Below, piece after piece: positions 21,284 through 31,876 of a DNA stretch of 64,000 nt. A program made the translations under genes and the position numbers. Source of the DNA: Paraphaeosphaeria minitans (taxonomy: Eukaryota; Ascomycota; Dothideomycetes; Pleosporales; Didymosphaeriaceae); the NCBI GenBank assembly GCA_015832175.1, contig WJXW01000007.1, forward strand, positions 2,578,188-2,642,187, given 5' to 3'. The first letter of the stretch is position 1. Each line of letters begins with the position of its first letter. The notes below the pieces were generated by a model. The model was not told where the DNA came from, did not search any database, and was given only the letters and a program-made list of their open reading frames with translations.

Positions 21284-23263
21284 CTAGTCCTCCTCTGAAA
21301 CACTGTCATCGTCTTCATCATCGCTGCCATCAACCTCCACCGCAGCGGCCTTGAGAGCAGTGGCAGTCGGGTCATAAAGGTCGTTGTCTTCGTCGCCTTC
21401 GCCGTCCCCATCCCCGTCGAACTGATTGTTAAACTCCTTCAGAATATCCGCACCTAGATCGTCCTCCACCTCGCCATCGCCACCGTCGCCCGCAGCCCGT
21501 GCCGAGACAGCTGTCTGCAGACGCGCACACTGCTCGCCCTCGTCGCCCTCGTCGTCGCCCATCGGCCGATGGCACTCCATGCCCCACTTGGAGTGCAAGT
21601 GGTACCGGCGACACCACTTATCCTTACCCACCTCCTCCGTCTTCAGCGTCAAGCGGCGACGATACGAGCGCAGCGTGGTGCACATGACGTTGAAGACGAG
21701 ATCGGCGTGGAGCTCGACGCGCTCCTTCTTGCACGCGAGAAACCACTCTTCGGCGGCGGTGCCGCACAGCGCGAGGGCGTCGGCCCAGAGCATGCGCGCG
21801 CCGTTGCCCTCGGCCGTGTGGTGGTACAGCGCGTTGAGCAGCGTGGGGTCGAAGTCGGTGACGTCGTCGGCCAGGGTGGGCAGGGGGAGTTTGTGCTGCC
21901 ACTTGGGGACGTCGGGGAGGCCGGTGCGGTGGTAGTCCTTCATGTGGCGGTGCTTGTCTTTGGTGATGACTGTGAGGGCGCGCTCGGCGTGGGCCTTGTT
22001 CGGCATCCACATCTGGGGTAGCGTCGTGCTGCGGTTGCGCTCCTGGAAGGCGCGGATCCATGCGTCGGTGATGAGGTCGCAGAGCTGGATGTTGTCCTGG
22101 ATGTAGCTGTGGATGTAGAGGAGCGTGAGGCGGTTGGCGGTCCAGGGCATGACTTGACCCTTGTTGTTGAGCTCTGGGAGAACCTGGAGGCCTGGGCTAT
22201 TGAGGCTTTCGTAGAGCGTGACGATGCGGTCTGGGATCTGTATGCTGAAGCGGTGCGGTGGCGGCGGAACTGGTTCGGATACGGGCAGTGGGGAGAACAC
22301 CACTTGCTCTTGCTCCTGTAAGGACGGGGCAAGACCACCGTTCTTCTGCTTCTGCGTGTGCTCTGAAAGCTGGACAGGCGGAAGCTTTTTCTTTGGTGAC
22401 GTCTTCGGTACGTTGCTCTCGTTGTGGACCTTCGCCTTCTTCTGCGGACGTCGATTGCCATGCTCATTCTCCAGATTCTTGACGGGTGATGCGTGTCGCT
22501 TCTGTCCCTTGGTCAACTGCGCAGGTGATGACGAAGTCTTCGGCTCGGTGTATCCGCCTTCGAGTCTCGCGCGCTTGGTTGGAGTGCCTCCGCCATGCTG
22601 CTTCACCAACTCGTCGATGGACGTTGTGCCTGGACGCTTTTGCCCGATCGTGGGTGACTTTGAATCGCGCTTCTTAGCCTCTGCGGCTTCTTTCATTTGC
22701 TTCTTCTTGGCGGAGAAGCGGAGGTAGAGCTTTGGCTGGATCCGTGGCACCTGCTGAGGCTGTTGCGTCGGTTGAGCCTGTACCGGCTGCTGGTCCTCCG
22801 TCTGGCTGTGAAAGCCTGAGTCGATGTTGGGGTACTCTGCATTTGAACAGTCTTCGCCCACCTCAACGTTGTTATCCTCAAGTCCTTCGGCATCATCATC
22901 CTTGACTCCCTCGGCATATTCATCCTGATGCCCCTCCATGTCTTCGTCTTCGATGTCGGGGTATGTCCACTCCGTATGTATGGCAGCCAGTTCTTCATCG
23001 GTTGGCAGCTGCAATTGAACAGGTTCCGTCATCGCAAAGTTCAACTCCGGCTCTTGTCCAGCAGACAAGCCGTCACGTAGAAGTTGTGCGTAACCATTCT
23101 CGGTATACGTGGGAAAGGCTGCAGTCGCGCCGTATTGGTTAGAACGCAGGCTGTGGTACTGATTTGCGGGCGCAGACTGATACTCGGAGGCACGCGAGGC
23201 GCTGACATGCTGGTCCATCGCGGGGTTCATTTTGGCCAAATGATAGCTCAAAGGCATTGCCAT
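21284..23263 (-). CDS. Acidic and basic fungal protein of unknown function
   Basis: One exon of 659 residues from an ATG at 23263. Residues 1-190 are polar and acidic (DIEDEDMEGHQDEYAEG) with Gln-rich QPTQQPQQVP. Residues 190-310 are Lys/Arg-rich with likely nuclear localisation signals (KKKQMKEAAEAKKR, RRPQKKAKV, SPKKKLPP). A folded part spans about 340-580 (IVTLYESLNSPGLQVLPELN, WTANRLTLLYIHSYIQDNIQ, LCDLITDAWIRAFQERNR), which in layout resembles the C-terminal helical region following BTB-type domains in ascomycete proteins, but I cannot name the family. The tail is Asp/Glu-rich with DGDGDGEGDEDND. A nuclear role is likely from composition alone. Confidence 0.7.
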   Translation of the reverse strand: MAMPLSYHLAKMNPAMDQHVSASRASEYQSAPANQYHSLRSNQYGATAAFPTYTENGYAQLLRDGLSAGQEPELNFAMTEPVQLQLPTDEELAAIHTEWTYPDIEDEDMEGHQDEYAEGVKDDDAEGLEDNNVEVGEDCSNAEYPNIDSGFHSQTEDQQPVQAQPTQQPQQVPRIQPKLYLRFSAKKKQMKEAAEAKKRDSKSPTIGQKRPGTTSIDELVKQHGGGTPTKRARLEGGYTEPKTSSSPAQLTKGQKRHASPVKNLENEHGNRRPQKKAKVHNESNVPKTSPKKKLPPVQLSEHTQKQKNGGLAPSLQEQEQVVFSPLPVSEPVPPPPHRFSIQIPDRIVTLYESLNSPGLQVLPELNNKGQVMPWTANRLTLLYIHSYIQDNIQLCDLITDAWIRAFQERNRSTTLPQMWMPNKAHAERALTVITKDKHRHMKDYHRTGLPDVPKWQHKLPLPTLADDVTDFDPTLLNALYHHTAEGNGARMLWADALALCGTAAEEWFLACKKERVELHADLVFNVMCTTLRSYRRRLTLKTEEVGKDKWCRRYHLHSKWGMECHRPMGDDEGDEGEQCARLQTAVSARAAGDGGDGEVEDDLGADILKEFNNQFDGDGDGEGDEDNDLYDPTATALKAAAVEVDGSDDEDDDSVSEED

Positions 23264-24876
23264 TTTGTGTTCTGCGCTCAGCTGGTGAGCTGATGTGTAT
23301 GTGTATGGTTCTCACTCCGGTTGCAGTAGAAAGTTCGCGACTGGACCGCGAGTTGATAACAGTTGGTGTGTCGCAGAGTTGCGGTAGAGGTGCCTATTCT
23401 TGTCTCCTTGGGAAAAGGCCGTATGTGCTGTATCGAAGCCGATGAAAAGGTGGCTGGGTCAGCTGTCGTCGTGGTGGCCCGCACTGAATTTGTGATCCTC
23501 TGGTGCGGTGAAAGATGCGCCGACGCTCGGGATCGTGAGAGGTAGATAGTAGTATCTGAACAACCCGCGCAGGAGCTGCTAAGTTCTTGGAGTCGTAGAG
23601 TTACCAGAGAACGAATGAGGTAGAGATATAGAGGTTGTGGGAGAGAGAATCTTTTTTGATCGTAGAAGAAGTGGCGGTCGACGTTGAGAGCGTTTGCACG
23701 AAGCTTGTGAGCAGTGCGGAAGGGCCAATGGGGTGAGCCAATGCGTCTCTCACCTTTCACCTCTCGTGTTGATCAAATGTGAACAATACCAAAAAGGTTG
23801 AAGCGCGCAGACGGTAGCTCATGTTGGCTAGGAAGCAAAGAACGGACGAAGAGGTGCAATAGCTGCTGCGAGCCGTTTGGATCTCTGCCGAAAGCTGTAT
23901 GCGCGCTCCCTAAGCAGGATGCAGAGTGCATGGTGCTGAGCATTTGACGGGGACTTTACTTAGTCGAAGAAGCGTGTCACCCGTAACATCCGCGTGTAGT
24001 GTAGTTAACCTCTTGCCCGGCATTGTGTTTCGACTTGCACTCGTCGGCTGAAATATGGCGGTCGATGTTCCGGAAGCAAACGTAAAACAAAAACAGGCAT
24101 GTGCGGTCGACTGGACCTGATACCTTCCTCTTCGTTTTCATGTCGGGACGATAGAACGTTTGCATGTAGAAAGCACCTATGATATGCGTATTGAGCATCT
24201 CTGATATGCGTATTGAGCATCTCTGATATGCGTATTGAGCAGCTCTGATATGCGTATTGAGCATCTCTGATATGCGTATTGAGCATCTCTGATATGCGTA
24301 TTGAGCACCTATGATATGCGTATTGAACGACACTGGGACTGTCAGCCATAGCCATATATAGTACTCGGACCAAGCAGTTCAAAAGCCCATCTATCGGTGT
24401 CTCTTATGGAAGACATGGCCCCCTCTGATGCATAGCAACACCGCAAGGCTGGGTTCGAACAGGGGATGCTCTTGTCGATAGAGCCACGCCAGGAAAATTC
24501 GGGCGTTAGGTACGGTACCGCAGGCATCTGGACATCACACAGCAGGAGCTCTGTCGTCTACGAACGATAGTTGTTTCTGCAGCGTGCACTACATACGCTC
24601 GTGCATGGGCTGAGTAGGGGTTGGCTAGGCCCGAAGCGACATGTCTACGTCATCCATGGCTCGGAGTGGAGTGGATTCAGAACCCTCTCTGTGGTGTACC
24701 AGCACTGCAATCCTGCTCTGGTCCGCATATATCACCCCCATTATGCAAGCGCCCGCCCCGACAACTAGATCCCTCCTCCCGTCCCGTCCGCCGCGCAGGC
24801 ATCGCTGTCCGCACCCTCGACTCGACCACGTCATTGAACGTAATCCGCGCACGCCCCAGGAAGCAGTCCACCGTAC
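23264..24876. other. 1.6-kb intergenic region with a 22-bp tandem array
   Basis: It holds the promoter of the unknown acidic protein, the 22-bp array at 24181, and, near 24430-24490 on the minus strand, a TGTTCGAACCC box that looks like a tRNA B-box without a full cloverleaf. No coding gene is supported. Confidence 0.5.
24181..24328. repeat. 22-bp minisatellite, seven copies
   Basis: The core GATATGCGTATTGA starts at 24181, 24203, 24225, 24247, 24269, 24291 and 24313, exactly 22 bp apart, with only 1-2 substitutions per unit (first and last junction carry CACCTAT, one carries GCAGCTC). The unit is not a multiple of three, so it is not a coding repeat even though the minus strand stays open. 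Confidence 0.92.
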
Positions 24877-26329
24877 ATGGCGCTCAACTACCTCACGACT
24901 AGCCAAGGCTGGCTGTCCTTCAACCACAGCACCCCTACACTGTTCGTGACCGCAGAGGATGAAGACTTCGACGTGGAAACACTGCGCGCCTGGCGCGATG
25001 AAGGATTCGTCGTCAAATACGTGCCCATGGGCAAGGGCGGCAAGACGTACGTCAACACGCTGCACCATCTGGGCGACGGCATGAGCATCGGCGAGCGCTA
25101 TGCGATCGTGGGTATATGCACCTTTCCTGTAACTCAGCCTGCGCGCACCATCGAGCACGCGCCGCGTAGTGCTCGTCCCTAGCATTGTGTGGAACCCTGG
25201 CTGACGACTCATGGTGAAGCCTTCGGTGACGCAGCTGCCGTCTGTCTCGAGGTGTACTCCGAGCCCAGGACCAGCACCTCGAAACTGTGCTCCCTGATCG
25301 CCTACTACCCGAGCTCCATACCCGATCCGAGACACCGCCTCTCGTCGTCCTTCCGAGTTCTGGTCCATCTCGCGCAGGGCACCGGGGAGGGTGATACTGT
25401 TGGCGTCCAGCGGAGACCCGAAGTGCTGGGCATACAAGCGAGACGGAAGATAGTACAGAAGCGGATCACAGCAGGCATGGGTACCGGCGGCTTGCAAAGC
25501 AAAATTCCATACCCGCTCTACACCTACGAAGGCGTGGATGCGGGGTTTGCGGAGCACGATCTCGACGAGTACGACGCCGTGGCTGATGCGCTAGCATGGA
25601 GCCGAAGTCTCAGTCTGGTGCGGCGAGGGTTTGGTGCCGAAGTCGACCTCGAGCGCGTGTGGGAGGAAAACGAGGATCGTACGTTCCATCTCCTACTTCT
25701 CACGACCATCTTCTGCTCCTCAAGACCATCTTCTACCTCTCACGACCATCCTCTACTTTTCACGACCATCTTCAGCTTTGCACGACCAACTCATCTAACC
25801 GACAGCAGAGAAATTCTACAAAAGAAGCGCCAAAAAAATCATGGAGACTTATACCACTGATCCCACTCCCACTGTAAACTACACAGCAACCCTAACAGGC
25901 GGCCAGGGCCACGAAGAAATATTCCGCTTTTACAACGAATATTTCATGGCTGAAAAACTACCCAGCTTCCACCTGCGCCTCATCTCCCGCACCATCGGTG
26001 CGGACCGCATCGTCGACGAGCTCTACGTCCAGTTCAAGCATAACATAGATATGCCCTGGGTCCTCCCTTCCGTAAAGCCCACGGGGAAGAAAGTAGAAAT
26101 CGTCGTTGTCAGTATCGTCGGCATGCGAGGCGGCAAGGTGTGGAGCGAGCGCATTTACTGGGATCAGGCGAGCGTGCTGTTCCAGGTAGGGCTGCTGGAT
26201 CCTGACCAGGTGCCGGAAGAGGCGAGGAAGCAGGGGCTCGAGATGCTGCCTGTTGCGGGGAGCGAGGCGGCGCGGAAGATTATGGACTTTGAAAGCGAAG
26301 ACACGAATGATATGATTGACGACTGGTGA
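24877..26329 (+). CDS. Dienelactone-hydrolase-like / SnoaL-like fusion protein
   Basis: Exons are 24877..25111, 25220..25678 and 25809..26329, with introns of 108 and 130 nt; 404 residues. Residues 1-240 form an alpha/beta-hydrolase-like domain (DVETLRAWRDEGFVVKYVPM, LGDGMSIGERYAIVAFGDAA, TYEGVDAGFAEHDLDEYD). Residues from about 255 form a SnoaL/NTF2-like cone (GHEEIFRFYNEYF, LISRTIGADRIVDELYVQF, IYWDQASVLFQVGLLD). The combination is a fungal family usually annotated as dienelactone hydrolase. The place where the Cys or Ser nucleophile should be reads AFGDAA (residues 79-84), though the His-type end (EHD, His about 191) is kept. The substrate is unknown. Intron 2 is mostly a tandem repeat. 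Confidence 0.85.
25701..25800. repeat. 20-bp tandem repeat inside an intron, five copies
   Basis: CACGACCATC or a one-to-two-base variant starts at 25701, 25721, 25741, 25761 and 25781, with degenerate pyrimidine-rich second halves. It fills 100 of the 130 bases of intron 25679-25808; the last unit carries the CTAAC branch point. Confidence 0.85.
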
Positions 26330-26870
26330 TCTGTTTTCCTTTGCAAGCGAGCGGTGGGGATGTGGTAGTGATTAACGATATTCCAACATGTACGGCTTGA
26401 TGTATCACGGTTTGAAAATGCTTGTTTGTGCACTCGCCATGGGCGATGGTCAGATCGGAGCTGCAGGGTGCGATCACCTCTTCACCTCGACATGAACACG
26501 CCAGTGGTGCAAGGGTTTCCCTACGGAATGTGTTTCAAGACGTTCGCAATCCTGATCATCCCGCGGGGTCATTTTCGAAGTGGTTTATCCCTAGTAGCGT
26601 CTAGGCCACACCGTGTGCTATCGTGCACAGCCATCACATGCAGGAGCAGTCGGGACCAACAAGCACGGGAAGATTATGCAAAAAGAATAATTATGGGCTA
26701 ACGGAGTGTTCGAGACCAGCTCGCCACTTGTCGAAACGACTGACCGAACCAGTCTTCAAACTGAACGAGCACGGTACAAAGCCAAAGGCCCAAGCTGCAA
26801 ACCAGCCACCACGCACTCAGTCTTTGTCTCGGACACCTAGCCTCAACCGCCACGGGACCGCCCCATCGCT
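26330..26870. other. Convergent intergenic region
   Basis: 541 bp between convergent genes. No supported feature. Confidence 0.45.
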
Positions 26871-29800
26871 CTAGCCAGAGCTGATACTACCCAAACCGCT
26901 GCTGCTGCTGCTGCTGCTCGGACCGCCCAGCGACCGCCCCGAGCGCAGTGTGCGTCCGGAGGAAACGTCGGGCTTCGAGCCCCGGGGCGAGGTGGTGCTG
27001 ATGTCCATCTCGAGCTCCTTGACCATGCGTGGGACGTCGTGCGGCGGGGCGTCGGAATCGAACGTCTTCTGCTGGCTCACGGGCTGGTTGTTGAAGGAGG
27101 CGTGGCGCTTGCTGGCCGAGGGCGTGCGCGAGCCGGGGTGCCGCATGATGCTGGCAGAGGGCGAGGCCGAGGGCGAGGGCGCGGAGCCAACGAGGTCGGA
27201 AAAGCGCTTGGTGCGGTACTGCGCGATCTGCTGCTGCTGCTGCTGTTCGTCGACGCGGGAGGATGTGGAAGAACGCTTGCGCTTGGGTGAGGTGGGGAAG
27301 TTGAGGTCGCCGAAGAGGTCGGCCTCGTCCAGCCTGTAGTCGTAGTTTTGGTCGTTTTCTTGCCACTGCTGAGGGTGCTCAGGCCGGTACGAATGCGCGC
27401 GAGCGTAGCCTTGGGGTGGGGCGATGGAGGACCGCTTCCGCTTCGGTGCAGGTTCGTCCAGGTAGCCTTGCGCGTAGCCGTTCTGCGCGTAGGTATTCTG
27501 CAGATACTGCAGATCCTGGCCGTAGACGTACTGGTCATGGTTCTGCTGCGATTGCTCGTACTCCTGGAAGGTGCGTCTGAGCGGCCGCTGAGGTTGGGGT
27601 TCATTGGCCTGGCCGATATCAGGCTCGTCGCGGTAGACTGGCTTCTTGCCCTTGATGCGCCCGCTGCGGCGCGTACCTTGTCGAAAAATGTGGTGGTCCT
27701 CGATGTCGCTCGCGTCGTCGGGCTGGTCCCAGGGCGGTCGACCGAGTTGGGTAGAGGCGACCTCGTCCTCTTCTTCCTCCTCTTCATCGGCGTCTTCAAG
27801 ATCATGACGAGTCTCCTTAGGTGCACGAGCCTTCGGTTCCTGACCCCTCCGATTCAACACCTCCTTGGCCCGCTGGATCCGCCTACGAACCTCGAAGTCG
27901 AACGAGGAATTGCCGTTGAAGTTGTTGCCGATGGGAGCATTCTTGCCCTTCCTCTTGTTCCCGCTCTTGCTCATCTTCTTGACCTGCTTTTGCCGGGCGT
28001 TGGCTTCAGCGACCATGCCCAGGTCACCGCGGTGGACGCTCAGAACCGTAGGTGCAAGGCCCTTGAATTGCGCCATTTGGGCGGCTGGACGATCCTGCTC
28101 CGTCGCAAGGAACATGTGGTAGCTTAGCGTGTCCTCGAATTTATAATTTGGATCCCAGACTTGCCCGTTGTAAGGCATATTGATAGGGTAGTTCTGGAAT
28201 TCATGCATTTGGCGGACCCCACAGGCTTCACCACGCTGTCGAGAAGCATTGCCAGGCAGCTTGTTACGGGCGTGAACAATAAACTGCTCGGCAAGCAGCC
28301 CTGCGCCCCTGTTCTTCGTGCTGAATGCAGCAGCGAAAGTCCCCTTTGGTTCGTTCCGCATTTGAACGCGGAAATCGACCACGACATGAGCATTGCGGCA
28401 GATGTCTTCGAAGTCCAAGAACCGCTCCATGCAGTACAGATGCACAAAACCGCAATTAGCGGCGAACGGGTCGTACTCATCATCGTCGCGCTCGTCGAAG
28501 GCGACGCGGAACCAGCCGTGCTTGATGGTGGCAGGTACACCACTTACACGGTTCGGGCAGTCCTTGAAGCGGCACTTATCAGCGCCCTGCCTATAGCGGC
28601 GCCCAGAATCACCGGGAGTGACCTGGATCCTAAGCATCAACCGATTGCGGTCGTAGGGATAGCCCAGAATGAAGTCCAGGATTTCCTCGGGGTCCATTTC
28701 ACGGTTCTTCAGCTCGAAAATCGCGATCTCCTCGCCGCCATCCTGGTCCCTTAAAGAGGAGTCCCGGTACTCGTGCAAGTACGGACTCCTCTGAGCCCTC
28801 CACGGAGCGCCCCAAGGCTGTTCTAGAGTACCAAGCGGGTGGTGCGTGTAGGTGTAGAATTTACGGGGGTCGTACTGGTTGATCTTAGCGGTGCGCGTCG
28901 TGAGACCCTTCGTAGTCCTGTTGATGCGAACATCGGAATTCCATGAGGCGAGCTTGGGCTTCTGGTACTGTTGGCTTGTCTTGTGGTCGAACACAGATGC
29001 AGGCGCTAGATTTTGACGATCGCTCTTATCGGGTTCCACGGGAGGATTTCTACGACCGTGACCCAGAGAGTTGTTGCGGGCTGGATAAGTGGACTGGCCG
29101 CCGCGGGTCTGGTATCGATTAGCATAAAGCTCGTCCAAGTCAAGATCTGGGATAAGATCTTGCTCAAACCAAAAAGGCCCGCTCACCTGCTGATGGAAAG
29201 CCGGCTGCACGTATCTAGGCTCGGGTTGTGGAAAATGAATGTGCCTACTACTGGGGGAAGGAGCGCCTTGCCATTGCGTGCTCTGGTAGTAAGGCTGCTG
29301 CGGTTGCTGCAGTTGACGAGGATCAGCGTAACCTCCATGGTAGGCAGTTGGCTCGGGGAAAGGGTCATAGTCGTTGTTGAAAGCACCGAATTGAAGATCT
29401 TGCGGATCGATGTGCTCTGAGCCAACGAACGGATCGCTGTATGCGGCTTGTGGGCGGAACTGGCTATTACGCTTCCGAAACCCCGGAGACCTAGGCACAG
29501 AAGTGCGCTTCCCATCCGTCAACAACGGCTGCGGAGCGAGTCCAGCAACAGCGTTCATCGCGTCCACTTGATCTTGTGACAACATCACCGTCTTGCCGTT
29601 GATCACGAAAGGAACCCTTTCCTGCTCATAGCCCATCGGTAGACCCACCGGTGGACCCAGCTGTTGGCTCGCGAGCGCAAATGAAACATTATGCGGGGTG
29701 CCCGGCACCGCAACGTTCGGGTTGTGATAGAAGTTGATCGGAGCATGGCCGGCAGGCACAAAATTAGGGGGTTGTTCAGTCGTAAAGTTGGGATCCACGA

Positions 29801-30053
29801 AGCCCTCGTGGGCCACGTCGGTCCGGTTTTGCGCCGCATTGTCTTCATCGGATTCCTCAGCAAAATCGCCCCAGTTGAAGTCCAAATCGGCAAAATCCAA
29901 GTCTGGGTCGATACGATTGCTAGCACGACGAACGCTAGCCTGCCGCGCCCTGCTAGGCGTTCCAACGATTGAGTTCCGTACGGACAGCCTAGTCGCGCGT
30001 CGAGCCTGTGAAGACGAGGGAGTAGGAGGCTGCCGAGAAGAACCGTTAGCCAT
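26871..30053 (-). CDS. Large fungal protein of unknown function with conserved Cys-containing domain
   Basis: One exon of 1060 residues from the ATG at 30053 (the frame is open a little upstream but without an earlier ATG). The first ~440 residues are Gln/Pro/Tyr-rich and disordered. About 450-680 is a folded domain: REMDPEEILDFILGYPYDRN, IQVTPGDSGRRY, then KCRFKDCPNR, KHGWFRVAFDE, NCGFVHLYCMERF, MRNEPKGTFAAAFSTKNRG; the C-x4-C, C-x6-C and nearby His residues could bind zinc. The remainder is disordered with basic and acidic clusters (EEEEEEDEV), polyGln, Pro-rich and a C-terminal poly-Ser tract. Possible nuclear localisation (KKMSKSGNKRKGK). I do not recognise the family; composition suggests a chromatin or RNA role but this is unproven. 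Confidence 0.75.
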   Translation of the reverse strand: MANGSSRQPPTPSSSQARRATRLSVRNSIVGTPSRARQASVRRASNRIDPDLDFADLDFNWGDFAEESDEDNAAQNRTDVAHEGFVDPNFTTEQPPNFVPAGHAPINFYHNPNVAVPGTPHNVSFALASQQLGPPVGLPMGYEQERVPFVINGKTVMLSQDQVDAMNAVAGLAPQPLLTDGKRTSVPRSPGFRKRNSQFRPQAAYSDPFVGSEHIDPQDLQFGAFNNDYDPFPEPTAYHGGYADPRQLQQPQQPYYQSTQWQGAPSPSSRHIHFPQPEPRYVQPAFHQQVSGPFWFEQDLIPDLDLDELYANRYQTRGGQSTYPARNNSLGHGRRNPPVEPDKSDRQNLAPASVFDHKTSQQYQKPKLASWNSDVRINRTTKGLTTRTAKINQYDPRKFYTYTHHPLGTLEQPWGAPWRAQRSPYLHEYRDSSLRDQDGGEEIAIFELKNREMDPEEILDFILGYPYDRNRLMLRIQVTPGDSGRRYRQGADKCRFKDCPNRVSGVPATIKHGWFRVAFDERDDDEYDPFAANCGFVHLYCMERFLDFEDICRNAHVVVDFRVQMRNEPKGTFAAAFSTKNRGAGLLAEQFIVHARNKLPGNASRQRGEACGVRQMHEFQNYPINMPYNGQVWDPNYKFEDTLSYHMFLATEQDRPAAQMAQFKGLAPTVLSVHRGDLGMVAEANARQKQVKKMSKSGNKRKGKNAPIGNNFNGNSSFDFEVRRRIQRAKEVLNRRGQEPKARAPKETRHDLEDADEEEEEEDEVASTQLGRPPWDQPDDASDIEDHHIFRQGTRRSGRIKGKKPVYRDEPDIGQANEPQPQRPLRRTFQEYEQSQQNHDQYVYGQDLQYLQNTYAQNGYAQGYLDEPAPKRKRSSIAPPQGYARAHSYRPEHPQQWQENDQNYDYRLDEADLFGDLNFPTSPKRKRSSTSSRVDEQQQQQQIAQYRTKRFSDLVGSAPSPSASPSASIMRHPGSRTPSASKRHASFNNQPVSQQKTFDSDAPPHDVPRMVKELEMDISTTSPRGSKPDVSSGRTLRSGRSLGGPSSSSSSSGLGSISSG

Positions 30054-31876
30054 ACTGATTAAGTAGCGAAGCGATGATCGTCTTTTCAGCACTGGAGCAC
30101 TATCAAAGCGTTAGTGTTCAGTCTGGGTCTCCCTCTTGAGCACTGTCAAAGCGTTCTTCGGGAGGCGATGGGGGAGCATTATGACAAACTGCAAGCTCTT
30201 ATACAATTGTGTAATAAGCCTATGCGAGATACATGTTAGGTCACAACGCCTCACACAGTAGTCACGGAGATCTTTGTGCAGTAACAGCCATGGAAAACAA
30301 GCGAGTGATATAATTAGGATTAAACAATGAACCGTTGCGTGTGGCACAATGCCACCCCAAGGGTAGTGCCATCGAGCCGGGCCTACACAAGGGTTGCGAA
30401 CAATGAGCCAACAAAGCGAGGAGACGGTGCTAGAACAGTCGACATTGTGGCTTCGATCCCCATCGCTGAAGAGTCAGCCCTAGGCGGAAAGACGTTCATC
30501 TGGTATCTATCTTGGAAAATGTCAGCGTCCAATTCGTCAACGAATGGTAGCTCAAAATCTCGTCAAGGACTCTATCATAAGGTCTCCAAGCGTGCATCCA
30601 CATGGTTTATTGCGGTACAGGTCTGTGATATTTGCTGTGTGTAATAATCATGAAAAAAAAGAAGGGACTGCACGATGCGCACATACCTAATGGTTTCATA
30701 AAAGTTATCCACGCTGGAGTGCAGTATGATTAGTTTGCGGCATTCTTGCTTGTAGTTCGATGAAGCGTTCATGGCGCCACACAACGCGATCCACTCGCGA
30801 CGCTCCTCAGTGTACTCAAAGCATTGTGAAAGCCCTAGATGAGCATGAGGACCGACGTCGATGGCATGGAAGATACATGCGTGATGCGAATGTAGAAGTG
30901 TTGATGATGCAAGACGAAAGCGAGCGATGGAAAGAAAACTCATCTCCATCTCGGGATGGGAATAACGTTTCACCGAAATGATATCGATAACAAAAGCCTT
31001 GGCACTGCAACGCCTCTCGACAACGACTCACACTTCACGACCCCACGAACTTTACAATTTTGACGATTTGATCCGCCTTCTATTTGTGATCCATCCACAA
31101 CGTGTGAAACAGGGAAACACCACGTTCCGAACGTCGCCAAACGTCTTTCGAAACGTCATGGAGGTGCCTTTGGGAATAGCGCCGAAACGTCAATGCCTTC
31201 AAACACATCGTGCGTCACTACACCCACGCTTCTTTCCTCAGAAAACGCAACAATAGAGACAAGATGGAGTCCTCCAAGCTGCCGGTTGACACTGTTACGC
31301 GACCAACAGCGTACTTCTTGAGACATGCACGCGTCGCAGGAACTCGTGAGTAATGAAGCTCATCTGTCCCTGACGATGCAGCCTTCAAGACATGATCACT
31401 GCTTAATAGCCGCGTTGGAACACAATACCAGACATCGGCATCCCCCCTCTTGCCATAGATATCTTGAAACACAACCTTCACACAATGTACATGGACCAGT
31501 AGCACAGTGTCATATCCTTTACCCGGATCTTGGACGACCAGTGGTATCGCCCGCTTCTGCAAAGGCCGTAAACAAGCAATGCCGGACCATGGACCATGAC
31601 CGCAATCATCGACGACACTCGTTTCAACGCACGCATGGGGAAAATTATAGTTTCTTAGCCGGCACAATGACCAATCAGGTCCGATCGCCTGAAGCCATGA
31701 AGCTGCTCAGGTCTGGCTATGTTTGCTGTGGGCTGCTAGAAGAAAATACGGCTTGAAAGCTTACATGGGGGTGTGGTCCCAGGGCCCATCGTTGCATATG
31801 TTTATAGCATGAGCCAGGATATCAATTTTTGAAATCTTCACTGCGCCTGCGAATACATTTTTGGGACCTACGAATT
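30054..31876. other. 1.8-kb gene-free region
   Basis: It lies between two divergent genes (unknown 1060-residue protein and rhodopsin-fold protein), so it should hold both promoters. Open frames on both strands (30575-30973, 31218-31756) overlap each other and match nothing known. No repeat or RNA is seen. Confidence 0.5.

Noticed and set aside
24181..24328. CRISPR array
   Set aside because: The 22-bp units are directly adjacent with no spacers, and this is a eukaryotic genome.
24430..24490. tRNA-like sequence with TGTTCGAACCC and a D-arm-like GCTCTATCGACAAGAGC on the minus strand
   Set aside because: The two boxes are too close for a full tRNA, no anticodon arm or acceptor stem can be formed, and the T stem does not pair. 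It could be a worn tRNA-derived repeat, but that needs a genome-wide copy search.
24625..25557. 310-codon open frame on the minus strand
   Set aside because: It is antisense to the hydrolase-like/SnoaL gene, crosses its intron, and has no domain or splice logic; GC-rich coding sequence often leaves the complement open.
31218..31667. 149-codon minus-strand open frame
   Set aside because: Overlaps an equally long frame on the plus strand, matches no family and has no promoter or splice context.
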